From assembly GCA_016763135.1 (NCBI GenBank), contig JAESUI010000159.1, forward strand, positions 1 to 6,071: 6,071 nt of DNA. Direction: 5' to 3'. The translations under genes were made by a program, and so were the position numbers. The notes beneath the pieces were generated by a model that ran no database searches, had not been told where the DNA came from, and worked only from the letters and a program-made list of their open reading frames with translations. Shown here piece by piece: positions 1-6,071 of the stretch (position 1 is its first letter; the number at the start of each line of letters is the position of its first letter). This DNA comes from Flavobacteriales bacterium. GTDB lineage: Bacteria > Bacteroidota > Bacteroidia > Flavobacteriales_E > Vicingaceae.

Positions 1-1
1 A

Positions 2-76
2 GGAGAATTTAAGGACAAAATCCATGACCTGTTAATCAACATGGGATACTTAAAAACAAAGAAGGTTGGAGGTTAA
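2..76 (+). CDS. C-terminal end of SUI1/eIF1-like (YciH-type) translation factor, 5' part missing
   Basis: The frame entering at base 2 stays open for 24 codons and stops at TAA 74-76. It reads GEFKDKIHDLLINMGY followed by LKTKKVGG. This matches the last helix and tail of bacterial SUI1-domain proteins, which in Bacteroidota typically end in a QG(D/E)-x-R-x-K-I...GF-x-VKRVGG pattern. The fold is that of eIF1, which in eukaryotes monitors start-codon selection on the small ribosomal subunit; the bacterial YciH homologues are thought to affect initiation fidelity but are poorly characterised. Only the extreme C-terminus is present, so the assignment rests on a short tail match, and no start, length or operon upstream can be judged. 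No overlap with the next gene; 60 bp separate its stop from the expected start of the sensor kinase. Confidence 0.66.
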   Translation, partial: GEFKDKIHDLLINMGYLKTKKVGG

Positions 77-109
77 CCAATAATTTTTTTAACTAAATTA
101 TTTAGGTTA
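74..109 (+). terminator. Imperfect 13-bp hairpin just after the SUI1 stop codon, possible terminator
   Basis: TAACC at 74-78 pairs with GGTTA at 105-109, and AATAATTT at 79-86 pairs with AAATTATT at 95-102. The loop is 8 nt (87-94) and a 2-nt bulge lies at 103-104. The left arm begins in the stop codon of the upstream gene, and the right arm is followed by a T-rich but interrupted run (TTATTATTGTAT). The stem is mostly A-T, so it is weaker than a textbook intrinsic terminator. Its position fits transcript termination or 3'-end protection for the SUI1 gene. Confidence 0.38.
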
Positions 110-136
110 TTATTGTATAGTACAAAATAAGAAAAA

Positions 137-139
137 ATT
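137..139 (+). other. ATT at the expected start position of the sensor kinase
   Basis: The frame closes at TAA 128-130, and the next codons are GAA, AAA, then ATT AAA AAA CTA AAC. Reading the ATT as Met gives MKKLNPYIILILAFF, a standard Bacteroidota signal-peptide opening. No ATG, GTG or TTG exists in frame before GTG 269, which lies beyond the signal peptide in blade 1. The simplest inference is an ATG-to-ATT change. AUU starts are known but rare (infC in E. coli), so true ATT initiation cannot be excluded. Confidence 0.6.
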
Positions 140-292
140 AAAAAACTAAACCCATATATAATTCTAATACTTGCATTTTTTGTAAGTATTACTTCATTTT
201 CTCAAACCTATAATTTTGAGTACTACAATGTTGAAGAAGGTCTCTCTCAATCAAGAGTAAATGCTATTGTGCAAGACAATAGAGGGCACTTA

Positions 293-1957
293 TGGATAGG
301 AACTTCTGGTGGTGGGGTCTGTCGATTTGATGGGATTAATTTTACAAAATACTCTGAGAAAGACGGGATTTCTGGTGATATTATTACCAGTCTAAGTGAA
401 GACAAACAAGGTAATATATGGATGACCTCTACATGGGGAGGGGTTACAAAATACAATGGACGTAATTTTTTTAAATTCAAGTAAGAAGATGGATTATTAA
501 ATGAAAATGGGCACAATGTTGTTTTTACAGACAAAAAAGGAAAAGTATGGATAGGAAGTAATCTTGGGATTGTTATTTATGAAAATGGCGGTTTTAAGAA
601 ATTTACAAAAGAAAACCATAAGTTAAAGGGCAATATTATCAATTGCATATTTGAGAATTCTACGGGGATATGGGTAGGGACTAACGAAGGCATAAGTCTT
701 TTTACTGAAAAAGAAATTATATACATATCCTCAAAAGAAGGACTACCATCAAACAGAATAACAGCTATTGGAGAAGATTCAAAAGGAAATATATATATCG
801 GGACCGATAATGGAATTACAAAATTATTATTAGGAAGTGTTACTAACAAAGTAATTGAATTTGATAAAGAACTAGTTAAAGGTATGAATGCTGAAATAAC
901 AGATATCCTTTTAGATAAAGAAAAAAATGTATGGATAACAACAAAAAATACTGGAGCTTATTTAGTCAATAATAATAATGTTATAACTCACATCACAAAA
1001 AAGAATGGTTTAGTTACTAATAGTTTAACAAAGCTATTTTTAGATAGATCAGGAAATATATGGATTGGAACTAATGGAGGTGGATTAATTAAGTATGGCA
1101 ATAAAGCATTTACTTATTTCAATAAAGTTCAAGGATTAAATAGCCCAAGTATTTTTAGCATTACTGCAGATAACGAAGGGTTTTTATGGGTCTCAACATC
1201 TGATGAAGGGATTTACAAATACAAAGATGGTGTTTCTACTCAATTTACAACTAGAAATGGACTAGGCAGCAATACCATAAGATCTTCATTATTTGACAAT
1301 AAAGGAAACTTATGGTTTGCAACAAGCAAAGGCTTAACAAGGTATAAAAACGGAGTTTTTAGAAATTTTACGACATCAGATGGGTTGCCAAGTAACAACA
1401 CTAGAGCGCTATTATTAGACATTGATGGGAACTTATGGATCGGAACCTATGGAGGAGGCATATCAAAATATGATTACACCTCTTTCCAAAACTTCACCAC
1501 TGCTGACGGACTATCTCATGACTATATTCATTCTTTATTTCAAGATTCTAAAGGGAATATATGGATTGGAACTGGGAATGGCGTAACCAAATATGCAAAT
1601 AATAAATTTCTAAGTTTCGCAAATGCTAAAGGTTTTTGCAATTCTTATATAGGAAGTATCACTGAAGATAAATATGGTAAAATTTGGTTTGGAACTGACC
1701 GTTGCGCTGTAAGATATGATGGACTAGATTTTAAAGCAATTGGTGTTAAAGATGGCCTTTCTTCTGGCGTAATTTATTTAATGCATGGCGATAAAAAAGG
1801 TAACTTATGGATAGGGACCAATAATGGAATTGATAGAATTAGTTTTGATAGTTATGGACAAATAAGCAGAATAAAAAATTACAAATCGAAACAAGGATTT
1901 AGAGGTATTGAATGTAATAGTAGAGCAATATTTGAAGATAAAAAAAACAATTTATGG
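293..1957 (+). repeat. Fourteen Reg_prop beta-propeller repeats (two seven-bladed propellers)
   Basis: The conserved aromatic of each repeat falls at residues 53, 95, 138, 179, 220 (Tyr), 266, 309, 351, 393, 434, 476, 517, 558 and 607 of the reconstructed kinase. The spacing is 41-43 residues except 46 before blade 6 and 49 before blade 14. Typical blades read GNIWIGTNGGGLIKY and GNLWIGTYGGGISKY. Fourteen blades match the two seven-bladed propellers known from periplasmic sensors of Bacteroides hybrid two-component systems. Blades 1 and 2 lie before the premature stop, and blades 3-5 lie between the stop and the next available ATG. Confidence 0.85.
482..484 (+). other. In-frame premature TAA at codon 116 of the sensor kinase
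   Basis: The codon lies in the linker between blades 2 and 3, in the context FFKFK-stop-EDGLLNENG. Other blade linkers in this protein have an ordinary residue here (FTTSDG, ITKKNG, FTTRNG). The frame and the blade spacing (43 residues from Trp95 to Trp138) are the same on both sides, so this is a point change with no indel. Ending here would leave a signal peptide and two blades only. Confidence 0.85.
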
Positions 1958-3139
1958 ATAGGTACAGTTAAGGGGCTAATTAAATATAACCCAACCAATG
2001 ATAGAACAAATGTGTTTGAGCCATTAATCCACATAAATAATCTTAAGTTATATTTTAACGATGTTAATTGGTTAAACTATTCTAAAAAATTAATAAAATG
2101 GAATAACCTACCTGCTGATCTTGTTTTAGATTACGATGAAAACCATTTAACATTTGAGTTTTCTGCAATCAACCTGACCTATCCGGAAGATGTCCAATAT
2201 CGATTTAAACTAACTCCTTTTGATGATAAATGGTTTAGTTCAACAGATCAAAATTTTGCAACCTACTCCAATCTTCCTCCTGGAGATTATACTTTTGATG
2301 TAAGAGCAAGGAATGAAGATGGTGTTTGGAATCAAGAGCCAGCAAGTTATAGTTTTAAAATTACTTCTCCATGGTGGAAAAAATGGTGGTTAATTTTAGC
2401 TTTTACAATCTTAATTTTTTATATCATTTTTAAAATTTCTTCTTTCAAAGAAAAACAGCAAAGAGAGGTGAGTAAAGAGCTTGAAGAAAAAGTAAAAGAA
2501 AGAACAATGCTAATCGAGTCTCAAAGAGATGAGAAAGAAATTCTTTTAAAAGAGATACATCACAGAGTAAAAAACAATATGCAGGTGATCATTAGCCTGT
2601 TAAGTATCCAATCTGGATATACTAAAGACAAAGCCGCTTTAGCATTATTTGATGAAGCAAAAAATAGGATTCGTTCTATGGCATTAATTCACGAAAAAAT
2701 GTACCAATCTGGAGATTTAGCTCACATTGATTTCCAAGATTACATTATGGCATTAACCAATGATTTAATTGACACTTACTCTATCAATTGTGATATATTT
2801 CTTGATATTAAAATTGAAAAAGTAAAATTTAACATAGACACACTTATTCCTTTAGGACTATTATTGAATGAAATTATATCTAATGCTTTAAAGTATGCCT
2901 TTAATACTACAGATAAAGGAAAAGTTGTAATTAGTCTCACCTTAAATGAGAAAGAAAATATGTATACCTTATTGATTGGAGACAACGGTTCTGGAATGGA
3001 GAAAGGAATATTAGAAAAAGAAGAAGGCAGTTTAGGTATGGAATTAATTAAAATATTTGTTACTCAATTAGATGGAGATATTATCAGATTAGAAGACAAA
3101 GGAACCTTCTTTGAAATTAAATTTAAACCTAGAAATTGA
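884..3139 (+). CDS. Surviving open frame of the broken sensor kinase (blades 6-14, Y_Y_Y, TM, HisKA_2, HATPase)
   Basis: This is the 751-codon remainder of the frame described at 137-3139, starting at its first in-frame ATG after the premature stop. An automatic caller would report it as a stand-alone gene. I do not think it is a genuine start: no ATG, GTG or TTG occurs between 485 and 883; the ATG sits inside a blade-linker sequence with homologous coding sequence upstream; and the product would have no signal peptide, so the propellers would stay in the cytoplasm while the single helix (about residues 503-521 here) could not place them outside. The kinase core itself is intact (EIHHRVKNN with His560 in this numbering, N box, DNGSGM), so if it were made it might still phosphorylate, without proper sensing. 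Confidence 0.45.
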   Translation: MNAEITDILLDKEKNVWITTKNTGAYLVNNNNVITHITKKNGLVTNSLTKLFLDRSGNIWIGTNGGGLIKYGNKAFTYFNKVQGLNSPSIFSITADNEGFLWVSTSDEGIYKYKDGVSTQFTTRNGLGSNTIRSSLFDNKGNLWFATSKGLTRYKNGVFRNFTTSDGLPSNNTRALLLDIDGNLWIGTYGGGISKYDYTSFQNFTTADGLSHDYIHSLFQDSKGNIWIGTGNGVTKYANNKFLSFANAKGFCNSYIGSITEDKYGKIWFGTDRCAVRYDGLDFKAIGVKDGLSSGVIYLMHGDKKGNLWIGTNNGIDRISFDSYGQISRIKNYKSKQGFRGIECNSRAIFEDKKNNLWIGTVKGLIKYNPTNDRTNVFEPLIHINNLKLYFNDVNWLNYSKKLIKWNNLPADLVLDYDENHLTFEFSAINLTYPEDVQYRFKLTPFDDKWFSSTDQNFATYSNLPPGDYTFDVRARNEDGVWNQEPASYSFKITSPWWKKWWLILAFTILIFYIIFKISSFKEKQQREVSKELEEKVKERTMLIESQRDEKEILLKEIHHRVKNNMQVIISLLSIQSGYTKDKAALALFDEAKNRIRSMALIHEKMYQSGDLAHIDFQDYIMALTNDLIDTYSINCDIFLDIKIEKVKFNIDTLIPLGLLLNEIISNALKYAFNTTDKGKVVISLTLNEKENMYTLLIGDNGSGMEKGILEKEEGSLGMELIKIFVTQLDGDIIRLEDKGTFFEIKFKPRN

Positions 3140-3245
3140 GCATCTTAAGAGTATAAAGTTTAACACTTCTCTGTTCATAAACTAAGCTTAAAACCCATTA
3201 ATTTACCAATAGATTAAAGCATATTTACATTTACTTAATTACAAA

Positions 3246-4733
3246 ATGTATTTAATGCTAAATATCACTAAAACAACATGGTTAAAATGGAGCTTCTTTT
3301 CATTATTTGCAATTTGTTTTATTGATTCTTTTAGTCAATCAGATAAAGAGAATTACACCTCTATATATGCCCAAGAATTTAAGCAAATAAAAAAGATAAC
3401 CTACAACACCAAATTATTTTCACTCTCTGATATTAAACTTGAAAAAAAATGGAACAATTATCAAGGTGGAGCAATAAATACTGCTGATTCTTTATTCTAT
3501 TTTAATAACGATCAATTGTGTTCTTCTTTTCCTACCAATTCTGATAAAATCAGGAATGAGTATTTAGCTTTTTACTTCTCTCAAAAATCAGCGAAGTGCC
3601 CTACTCTATTTAGCTTATTAAAATTATATCAACCAATTATCGAAAATAATCTTAAAATCAACAATCTCCCTAAAGAATTAGGCCTATTACCTGCTGTCCT
3701 TTCTGCCTTTAATCCCAGTTCTTCTAACGGAATTGGTGGCGAAGGGTATTGGCATTTAAATTATCCGCAAGCAGTTAAATATGGTTTAACCGTTAATAAA
3801 TTGATTGATGAACGTAGAGATTTTGAAAAATCTACTAAAGCTGCAACTCGCTATATTAAAGATTTATATGTTAAATATGATGACTGGGAACTCACCTTAA
3901 CTGCTTATTCATCTGGAGTTGTAACAGTAAATAAATTACTAAAAAGACATTCAGCTACGACCTACAAAGAAATATATCCATATTTACCTAATGAAACAAA
4001 AGACTTAGTTCAGGCATTTGTAGCTATGAATTACATTTACAACTACGATTCTTATGGTGCCATTCAACCTAACCCAAATATTAAAACAGATACTGTTTTA
4101 ATTGAAAGAAAACTAAAGTTTGAAGCAATCAATCATGTAATTAAAACAAAATCGAGTGACTTTAAGTTTTTGAACCCTACTTTAAATAGAGAAACTTTTC
4201 CTACTAATTTTAACGCTTATTTCCCTAAAGGAACTAAAGACAAGTTTCTTAAATTTAAAGACAGCATCTATTTCTATCAGGATTCTGTGATGCGTAAACC
4301 AGCATCTGTAATTCCAAAATTTATTATCCCTAAAAATGGAGATCCTTTTGTTTACAGAGTTCGATCTGGTGATGTTTTAGGAGTAATTGCTGAACGCTTT
4401 AATGTTAGGGTCTCACAAATACAAAACTGGAATAACCTAAACGGAACTCGTATTGATATTGGTCAGAAACTTACAATTTACGGAAAAAAGAAATCCAATG
4501 GAAAAACTCCAAAACCTAAAATTGATAAACTAAAACCAACGGATTCAAAACCTAAAGATGTAAAGACCATAATAAGTAAAGGAGTAAAAACCACCTATAC
4601 CGTTAAATCTGGCGATAACTTATGGCTCATTGCCAAAAAATTCTCGGGAGTTTCAGCTCAAAACATTATGGATTTTAATGGTATTGATGGAAACTTAGAT
4701 GTAGGACAAGTATTAAAAATCCCAAAACAATAA
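3246..4733 (+). CDS. Secreted MltD-like protein with degenerate lytic transglycosylase domain and two LysM domains
   Basis: 495 residues. An N-terminal signal peptide (hydrophobic core about 15-26, SFS-Gln at 30/31, no lipobox) sends it to the periplasm. Residues about 125-265 align with the GH23 domain of MltD: LPKELGLLP, then LSAFNP, DERRDFEKSTKAATRYIKDLY, DWELTLTAY and YPYLPNETKDLVQAFVAMNYI. Three active-site motifs are changed: Leu152 replaces the catalytic Glu of the usual ESAFNP, GYWH (His170) replaces GLWQ, and AYSSG (220-224) replaces AYNxG. Residues about 285-350 look like the linker or degenerate LysM of Bacteroidota MltD proteins. LysM1 (about 369-412, YRVRSGD...IGQKLTIYG) and LysM2 (about 449-493, YTVKSGDNLWLIAKKF...VGQVLKIP) should bind GlcNAc in peptidoglycan, with a Lys/Pro-rich spacer between them. 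It probably binds the wall without cutting it. ATG 3255 is an alternative start. The esterase gene follows immediately. Confidence 0.88.
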   Translation: MYLMLNITKTTWLKWSFFSLFAICFIDSFSQSDKENYTSIYAQEFKQIKKITYNTKLFSLSDIKLEKKWNNYQGGAINTADSLFYFNNDQLCSSFPTNSDKIRNEYLAFYFSQKSAKCPTLFSLLKLYQPIIENNLKINNLPKELGLLPAVLSAFNPSSSNGIGGEGYWHLNYPQAVKYGLTVNKLIDERRDFEKSTKAATRYIKDLYVKYDDWELTLTAYSSGVVTVNKLLKRHSATTYKEIYPYLPNETKDLVQAFVAMNYIYNYDSYGAIQPNPNIKTDTVLIERKLKFEAINHVIKTKSSDFKFLNPTLNRETFPTNFNAYFPKGTKDKFLKFKDSIYFYQDSVMRKPASVIPKFIIPKNGDPFVYRVRSGDVLGVIAERFNVRVSQIQNWNNLNGTRIDIGQKLTIYGKKKSNGKTPKPKIDKLKPTDSKPKDVKTIISKGVKTTYTVKSGDNLWLIAKKFSGVSAQNIMDFNGIDGNLDVGQVLKIPKQ

Positions 4734-6071
4734 ATGGACGATAATACACCTGACCATAAAAAAGCATCTCCATTAATGACACTAGTAAGTTTATTAGCTG
4801 TAATGGGATTACTGTGTCTGATAATGCTTGTTTTTCCCGAAAAAGGAATTCAAATTGGAAGTTCAACCTTACAATTCCCAACTGCAAGCGATTTTTTTAT
4901 TCCGAAAATAGAGGAGGATAGCTTATTAAAATATGAGGATGATATAGCTGAACTATTCGATTCTACTGTTGTTGTAAGTAAAATAGATTCCACAGTTATC
5001 CTCCATAAACTAGATTCCTTGAAAAAATTCAGACAAGGTTTACAGCTAAACGATAAAGGTAAATCTGCAATGCATCGTTTTTTCGCTGCTTTAGATAATG
5101 CTAAGAACAAGAAAGTAAGAATAATGCATTATGGTGATTCTCAAATTGAAGCTGATAGAATTACTTCTTTCTTAAGAAATGAATTACAAAAGAAATTTGG
5201 AGGCTATGGAGTTGGCTTATTCCCCATTATACAAGTGGCTAGAAAAATGAGCGTAAATACAGAGTTTTCAGAAAACTGGAAAAGATACCCCGGTTTTGGA
5301 AGAAAAGACTCTACTGTTAAACATATGAAATATGGTGCACTAATGGCATTTTGTCGTTATGCTCCAATGCCAAAATCAGACATTATTAGTGATACTGTTA
5401 AATATGAAGCTTGGTTAAAAATAAGGAAACCACGAGCCTCTTATAGTCGAACTAAAACTTTTTCTCAACTCAAAATATTCTTAAGTAACTCGCACACTCC
5501 AATTAATTATAACATATTGGCTGATGGCGAAACTATAAAGTCTGGAATAATTGCAGCCAATACACCATTTCAAACTATTCAAGCTAATTTTTCATCTACA
5601 CCAGATGAAATAACGATAACCTTTAATGGAAGTGACAGCCCTGATATTTATGGGATTTCTTTAGAAGGTGGTAGTGGAGTTGTTATGGATAACATTCCAT
5701 TAAGAGGGTCATCTGGGACCATCTTTACAAAACAAGATGCAACTCTCTTAGGTAATATGTATGCAAGCCTCTCTCCCAACCTTATTATAATGGAATTTGG
5801 AGGCAACACCATTCCTTACATCAAAACTGATAAAGCAGCAACAGACTATGGGAGATGGTTTAAATCTCAAATTAATTTCATGAAAAGAAGAAATCCAAAT
5901 GCCGCTATAATTGTTATCGGCCCAAGTGATATGTCTGTAAAAGAAAAAACTGAGTACGTTACCTACCCTTATTTAGAAGCTGTAAGAGATGCTATGAAAG
6001 AAGCAACAATAAGTTCTGGTAGTGTTTATTGGGATATGTATGAAGTTATGGGCGGGAAAAATTCAATGCCA
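4734..6071 (+). CDS. Membrane-anchored SGNH/GDSL hydrolase, Ape1-like peptidoglycan O-acetyl esterase candidate (3' end cut)
   Basis: 446 codons stay open to the window edge. A short N-terminal tail with Lys-Lys precedes one transmembrane helix (about 15-34), with no lipobox, giving a periplasmic enzyme anchored in the inner membrane; an acidic Ser/Asp-rich linker follows to about residue 110. Block I is MHYGDSQIEADR with nucleophile Ser136. SGVVMDNIPLRGSSG (Gly325/Gly328) fits the block II glycine, and FGGNT with Asn358 fits block III; the Asp-x-x-His of block V must lie beyond 6071. Blocks I and II are about 185 residues apart, and part of this (about 222-310) is beta-rich, alternating hydrophobic sequence. 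An inserted beta-sandwich there is the hallmark of Ape1 esterases (CBM35 insertion), and GDSx-x-x-AD followed by a GGYGVGLFP-like stretch also resembles them. The substrate is inferred. Its ATG abuts the stop of the LysM gene, so translation is probably coupled. An acetyl transferase role (PatB-like) is the main alternative. Confidence 0.8.
   Translation, partial: MDDNTPDHKKASPLMTLVSLLAVMGLLCLIMLVFPEKGIQIGSSTLQFPTASDFFIPKIEEDSLLKYEDDIAELFDSTVVVSKIDSTVILHKLDSLKKFRQGLQLNDKGKSAMHRFFAALDNAKNKKVRIMHYGDSQIEADRITSFLRNELQKKFGGYGVGLFPIIQVARKMSVNTEFSENWKRYPGFGRKDSTVKHMKYGALMAFCRYAPMPKSDIISDTVKYEAWLKIRKPRASYSRTKTFSQLKIFLSNSHTPINYNILADGETIKSGIIAANTPFQTIQANFSSTPDEITITFNGSDSPDIYGISLEGGSGVVMDNIPLRGSSGTIFTKQDATLLGNMYASLSPNLIIMEFGGNTIPYIKTDKAATDYGRWFKSQINFMKRRNPNAAIIVIGPSDMSVKEKTEYVTYPYLEAVRDAMKEATISSGSVYWDMYEVMGGKNSMP

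Larger units (their letters stand above)
137..3139 (+). pseudogene. Reg_prop/Y_Y_Y periplasmic-sensing histidine kinase (HisKA_2), broken by a lost start codon and a premature stop
   Basis: One frame of 1001 codons reads as a complete sensor kinase. Residues (counting ATT 137 as 1): signal peptide 1-22 (KKLN, hydrophobic core, SFS before Gln23); 14 propeller blades, about 40-620, each with a (G/N)-(N/K)-(I/L/V)-W-(I/V)-(G/x)-T core; Y_Y_Y domain about 680-745; WWKKWW then a transmembrane helix about 752-770; charged coiled coil to about 800; HisKA_2 with EIHHRVKNN, the phospho-acceptor being most likely His809 just before Arg; HATPase with N box NEIISNALKYAF (Asn916), DNGSGM (Asp949) and a GSLGMELI lid. 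There is no receiver or DNA-binding domain, so a separate response regulator must exist. By family knowledge the propellers sense a periplasmic ligand, often a glycan. Lesions: no ATG/GTG/TTG between TAA 128-130 and GTG 269, and TAA at 482-484 (codon 116). The 399 nt from 485 to 883 are fully open and encode normal blades, so there is no frameshift. Alternatives are sequencing error or ATT initiation with stop suppression. Confidence 0.82.

Noticed and set aside
482..484. Programmed recoding or readthrough of the TAA in the kinase
   Set aside because: No nearby stem or readthrough context was apparent, TAA is the least leaky stop, and the start codon is also missing. Loss of function or sequencing error is simpler.
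577..849. Open frame on the minus strand inside the sensor kinase (also others around 247-534, 1240-1422, 2776-2985, 4675-4887 and 4850-5110)
   Set aside because: They lie opposite well-supported coding sequence, have no recognisable domain, and arise from the AT-rich codon use of the + strand genes.
3157..3183. AGTTTA (3157-3162) and TAAACT (3178-3183) inverted repeat after the kinase gene
   Set aside because: Only six mostly A-T pairs with a 15-nt loop and no following T-run, as expected by chance in such AT-rich DNA. Not called a terminator.
3184..3245. Possible Bacteroidota promoter (TTTG / TAnnTTTG type) before the LysM gene
   Set aside because: TATTTAC and TTTACC occur in the gap but neither matches the consensus with acceptable spacing. 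The 106-bp gap probably holds a promoter, but I cannot place it.
3246..3340. Lipoprotein signal (Cys24) in the LysM protein, and Cys28 in the SGNH protein anchor
   Set aside because: The residues before each Cys do not form a lipobox (no Gly/Ala/Ser at -1), and a normal signal peptide or anchor helix explains each N-terminus.
1..6071. CRISPR arrays, tRNA or rRNA genes, insertion sequences, phage genes, riboswitches
   Set aside because: No spaced direct repeats outside the propeller coding repeats, no cloverleaf or rRNA-like sequence, no transposase motifs, and no untranslated leader longer than about 110 nt.

Overview
The window looks like a piece of a low-GC Bacteroidota chromosome, most likely order Flavobacteriales. 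The signs are AT-rich DNA, signal peptides ending in a Ser-Phe-Ser-Gln type junction, a two-component sensor built from Reg_prop beta-propeller repeats plus Y_Y_Y, start codons preceded by A-rich stretches instead of a clear Shine-Dalgarno, and an upstream gene ending in the KKVGG-type tail of Bacteroidota SUI1/YciH factors. All genes lie on the + strand. The genus cannot be settled from the sequence.

Layout: (1) 2-76, the last 24 codons of a SUI1/eIF1-like translation factor, followed by a hairpin that may end its transcript. (2) 137-3139, one continuous reading frame of 1001 codons for a periplasm-sensing histidine kinase: signal peptide, 14 propeller blades, Y_Y_Y, transmembrane helix, HisKA_2 and HATPase. 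It carries two lesions: no ATG/GTG/TTG where translation should begin (ATT instead) and a TAA at codon 116. Every domain is still readable on both sides of the stop, so this is a recent pseudogene or a sequence with errors. The longest surviving open piece, 884-3139, would lack the signal peptide and the first five blades. (3) 3140-3245, a 106-bp gap with no clear signal. (4) 3246-4733, a secreted MltD-like protein with two C-terminal LysM domains whose lytic transglycosylase active site is degenerate (catalytic Glu replaced by Leu). (5) 4734 to the window end, a membrane-anchored SGNH/GDSL hydrolase resembling Ape1-type peptidoglycan O-acetyl esterases. Its ATG directly follows the stop codon of the LysM gene, in the same frame, and its 3' end is outside the window.

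Genes 4 and 5 form a tightly coupled pair. The most economical reading is a cell-wall module: a non-catalytic peptidoglycan-binding protein made together with a periplasmic esterase that may remove or transfer O-acetyl groups on glycan strands. The sensor kinase is separated from this pair by the gap, and nothing in the sequence shows that it regulates it.
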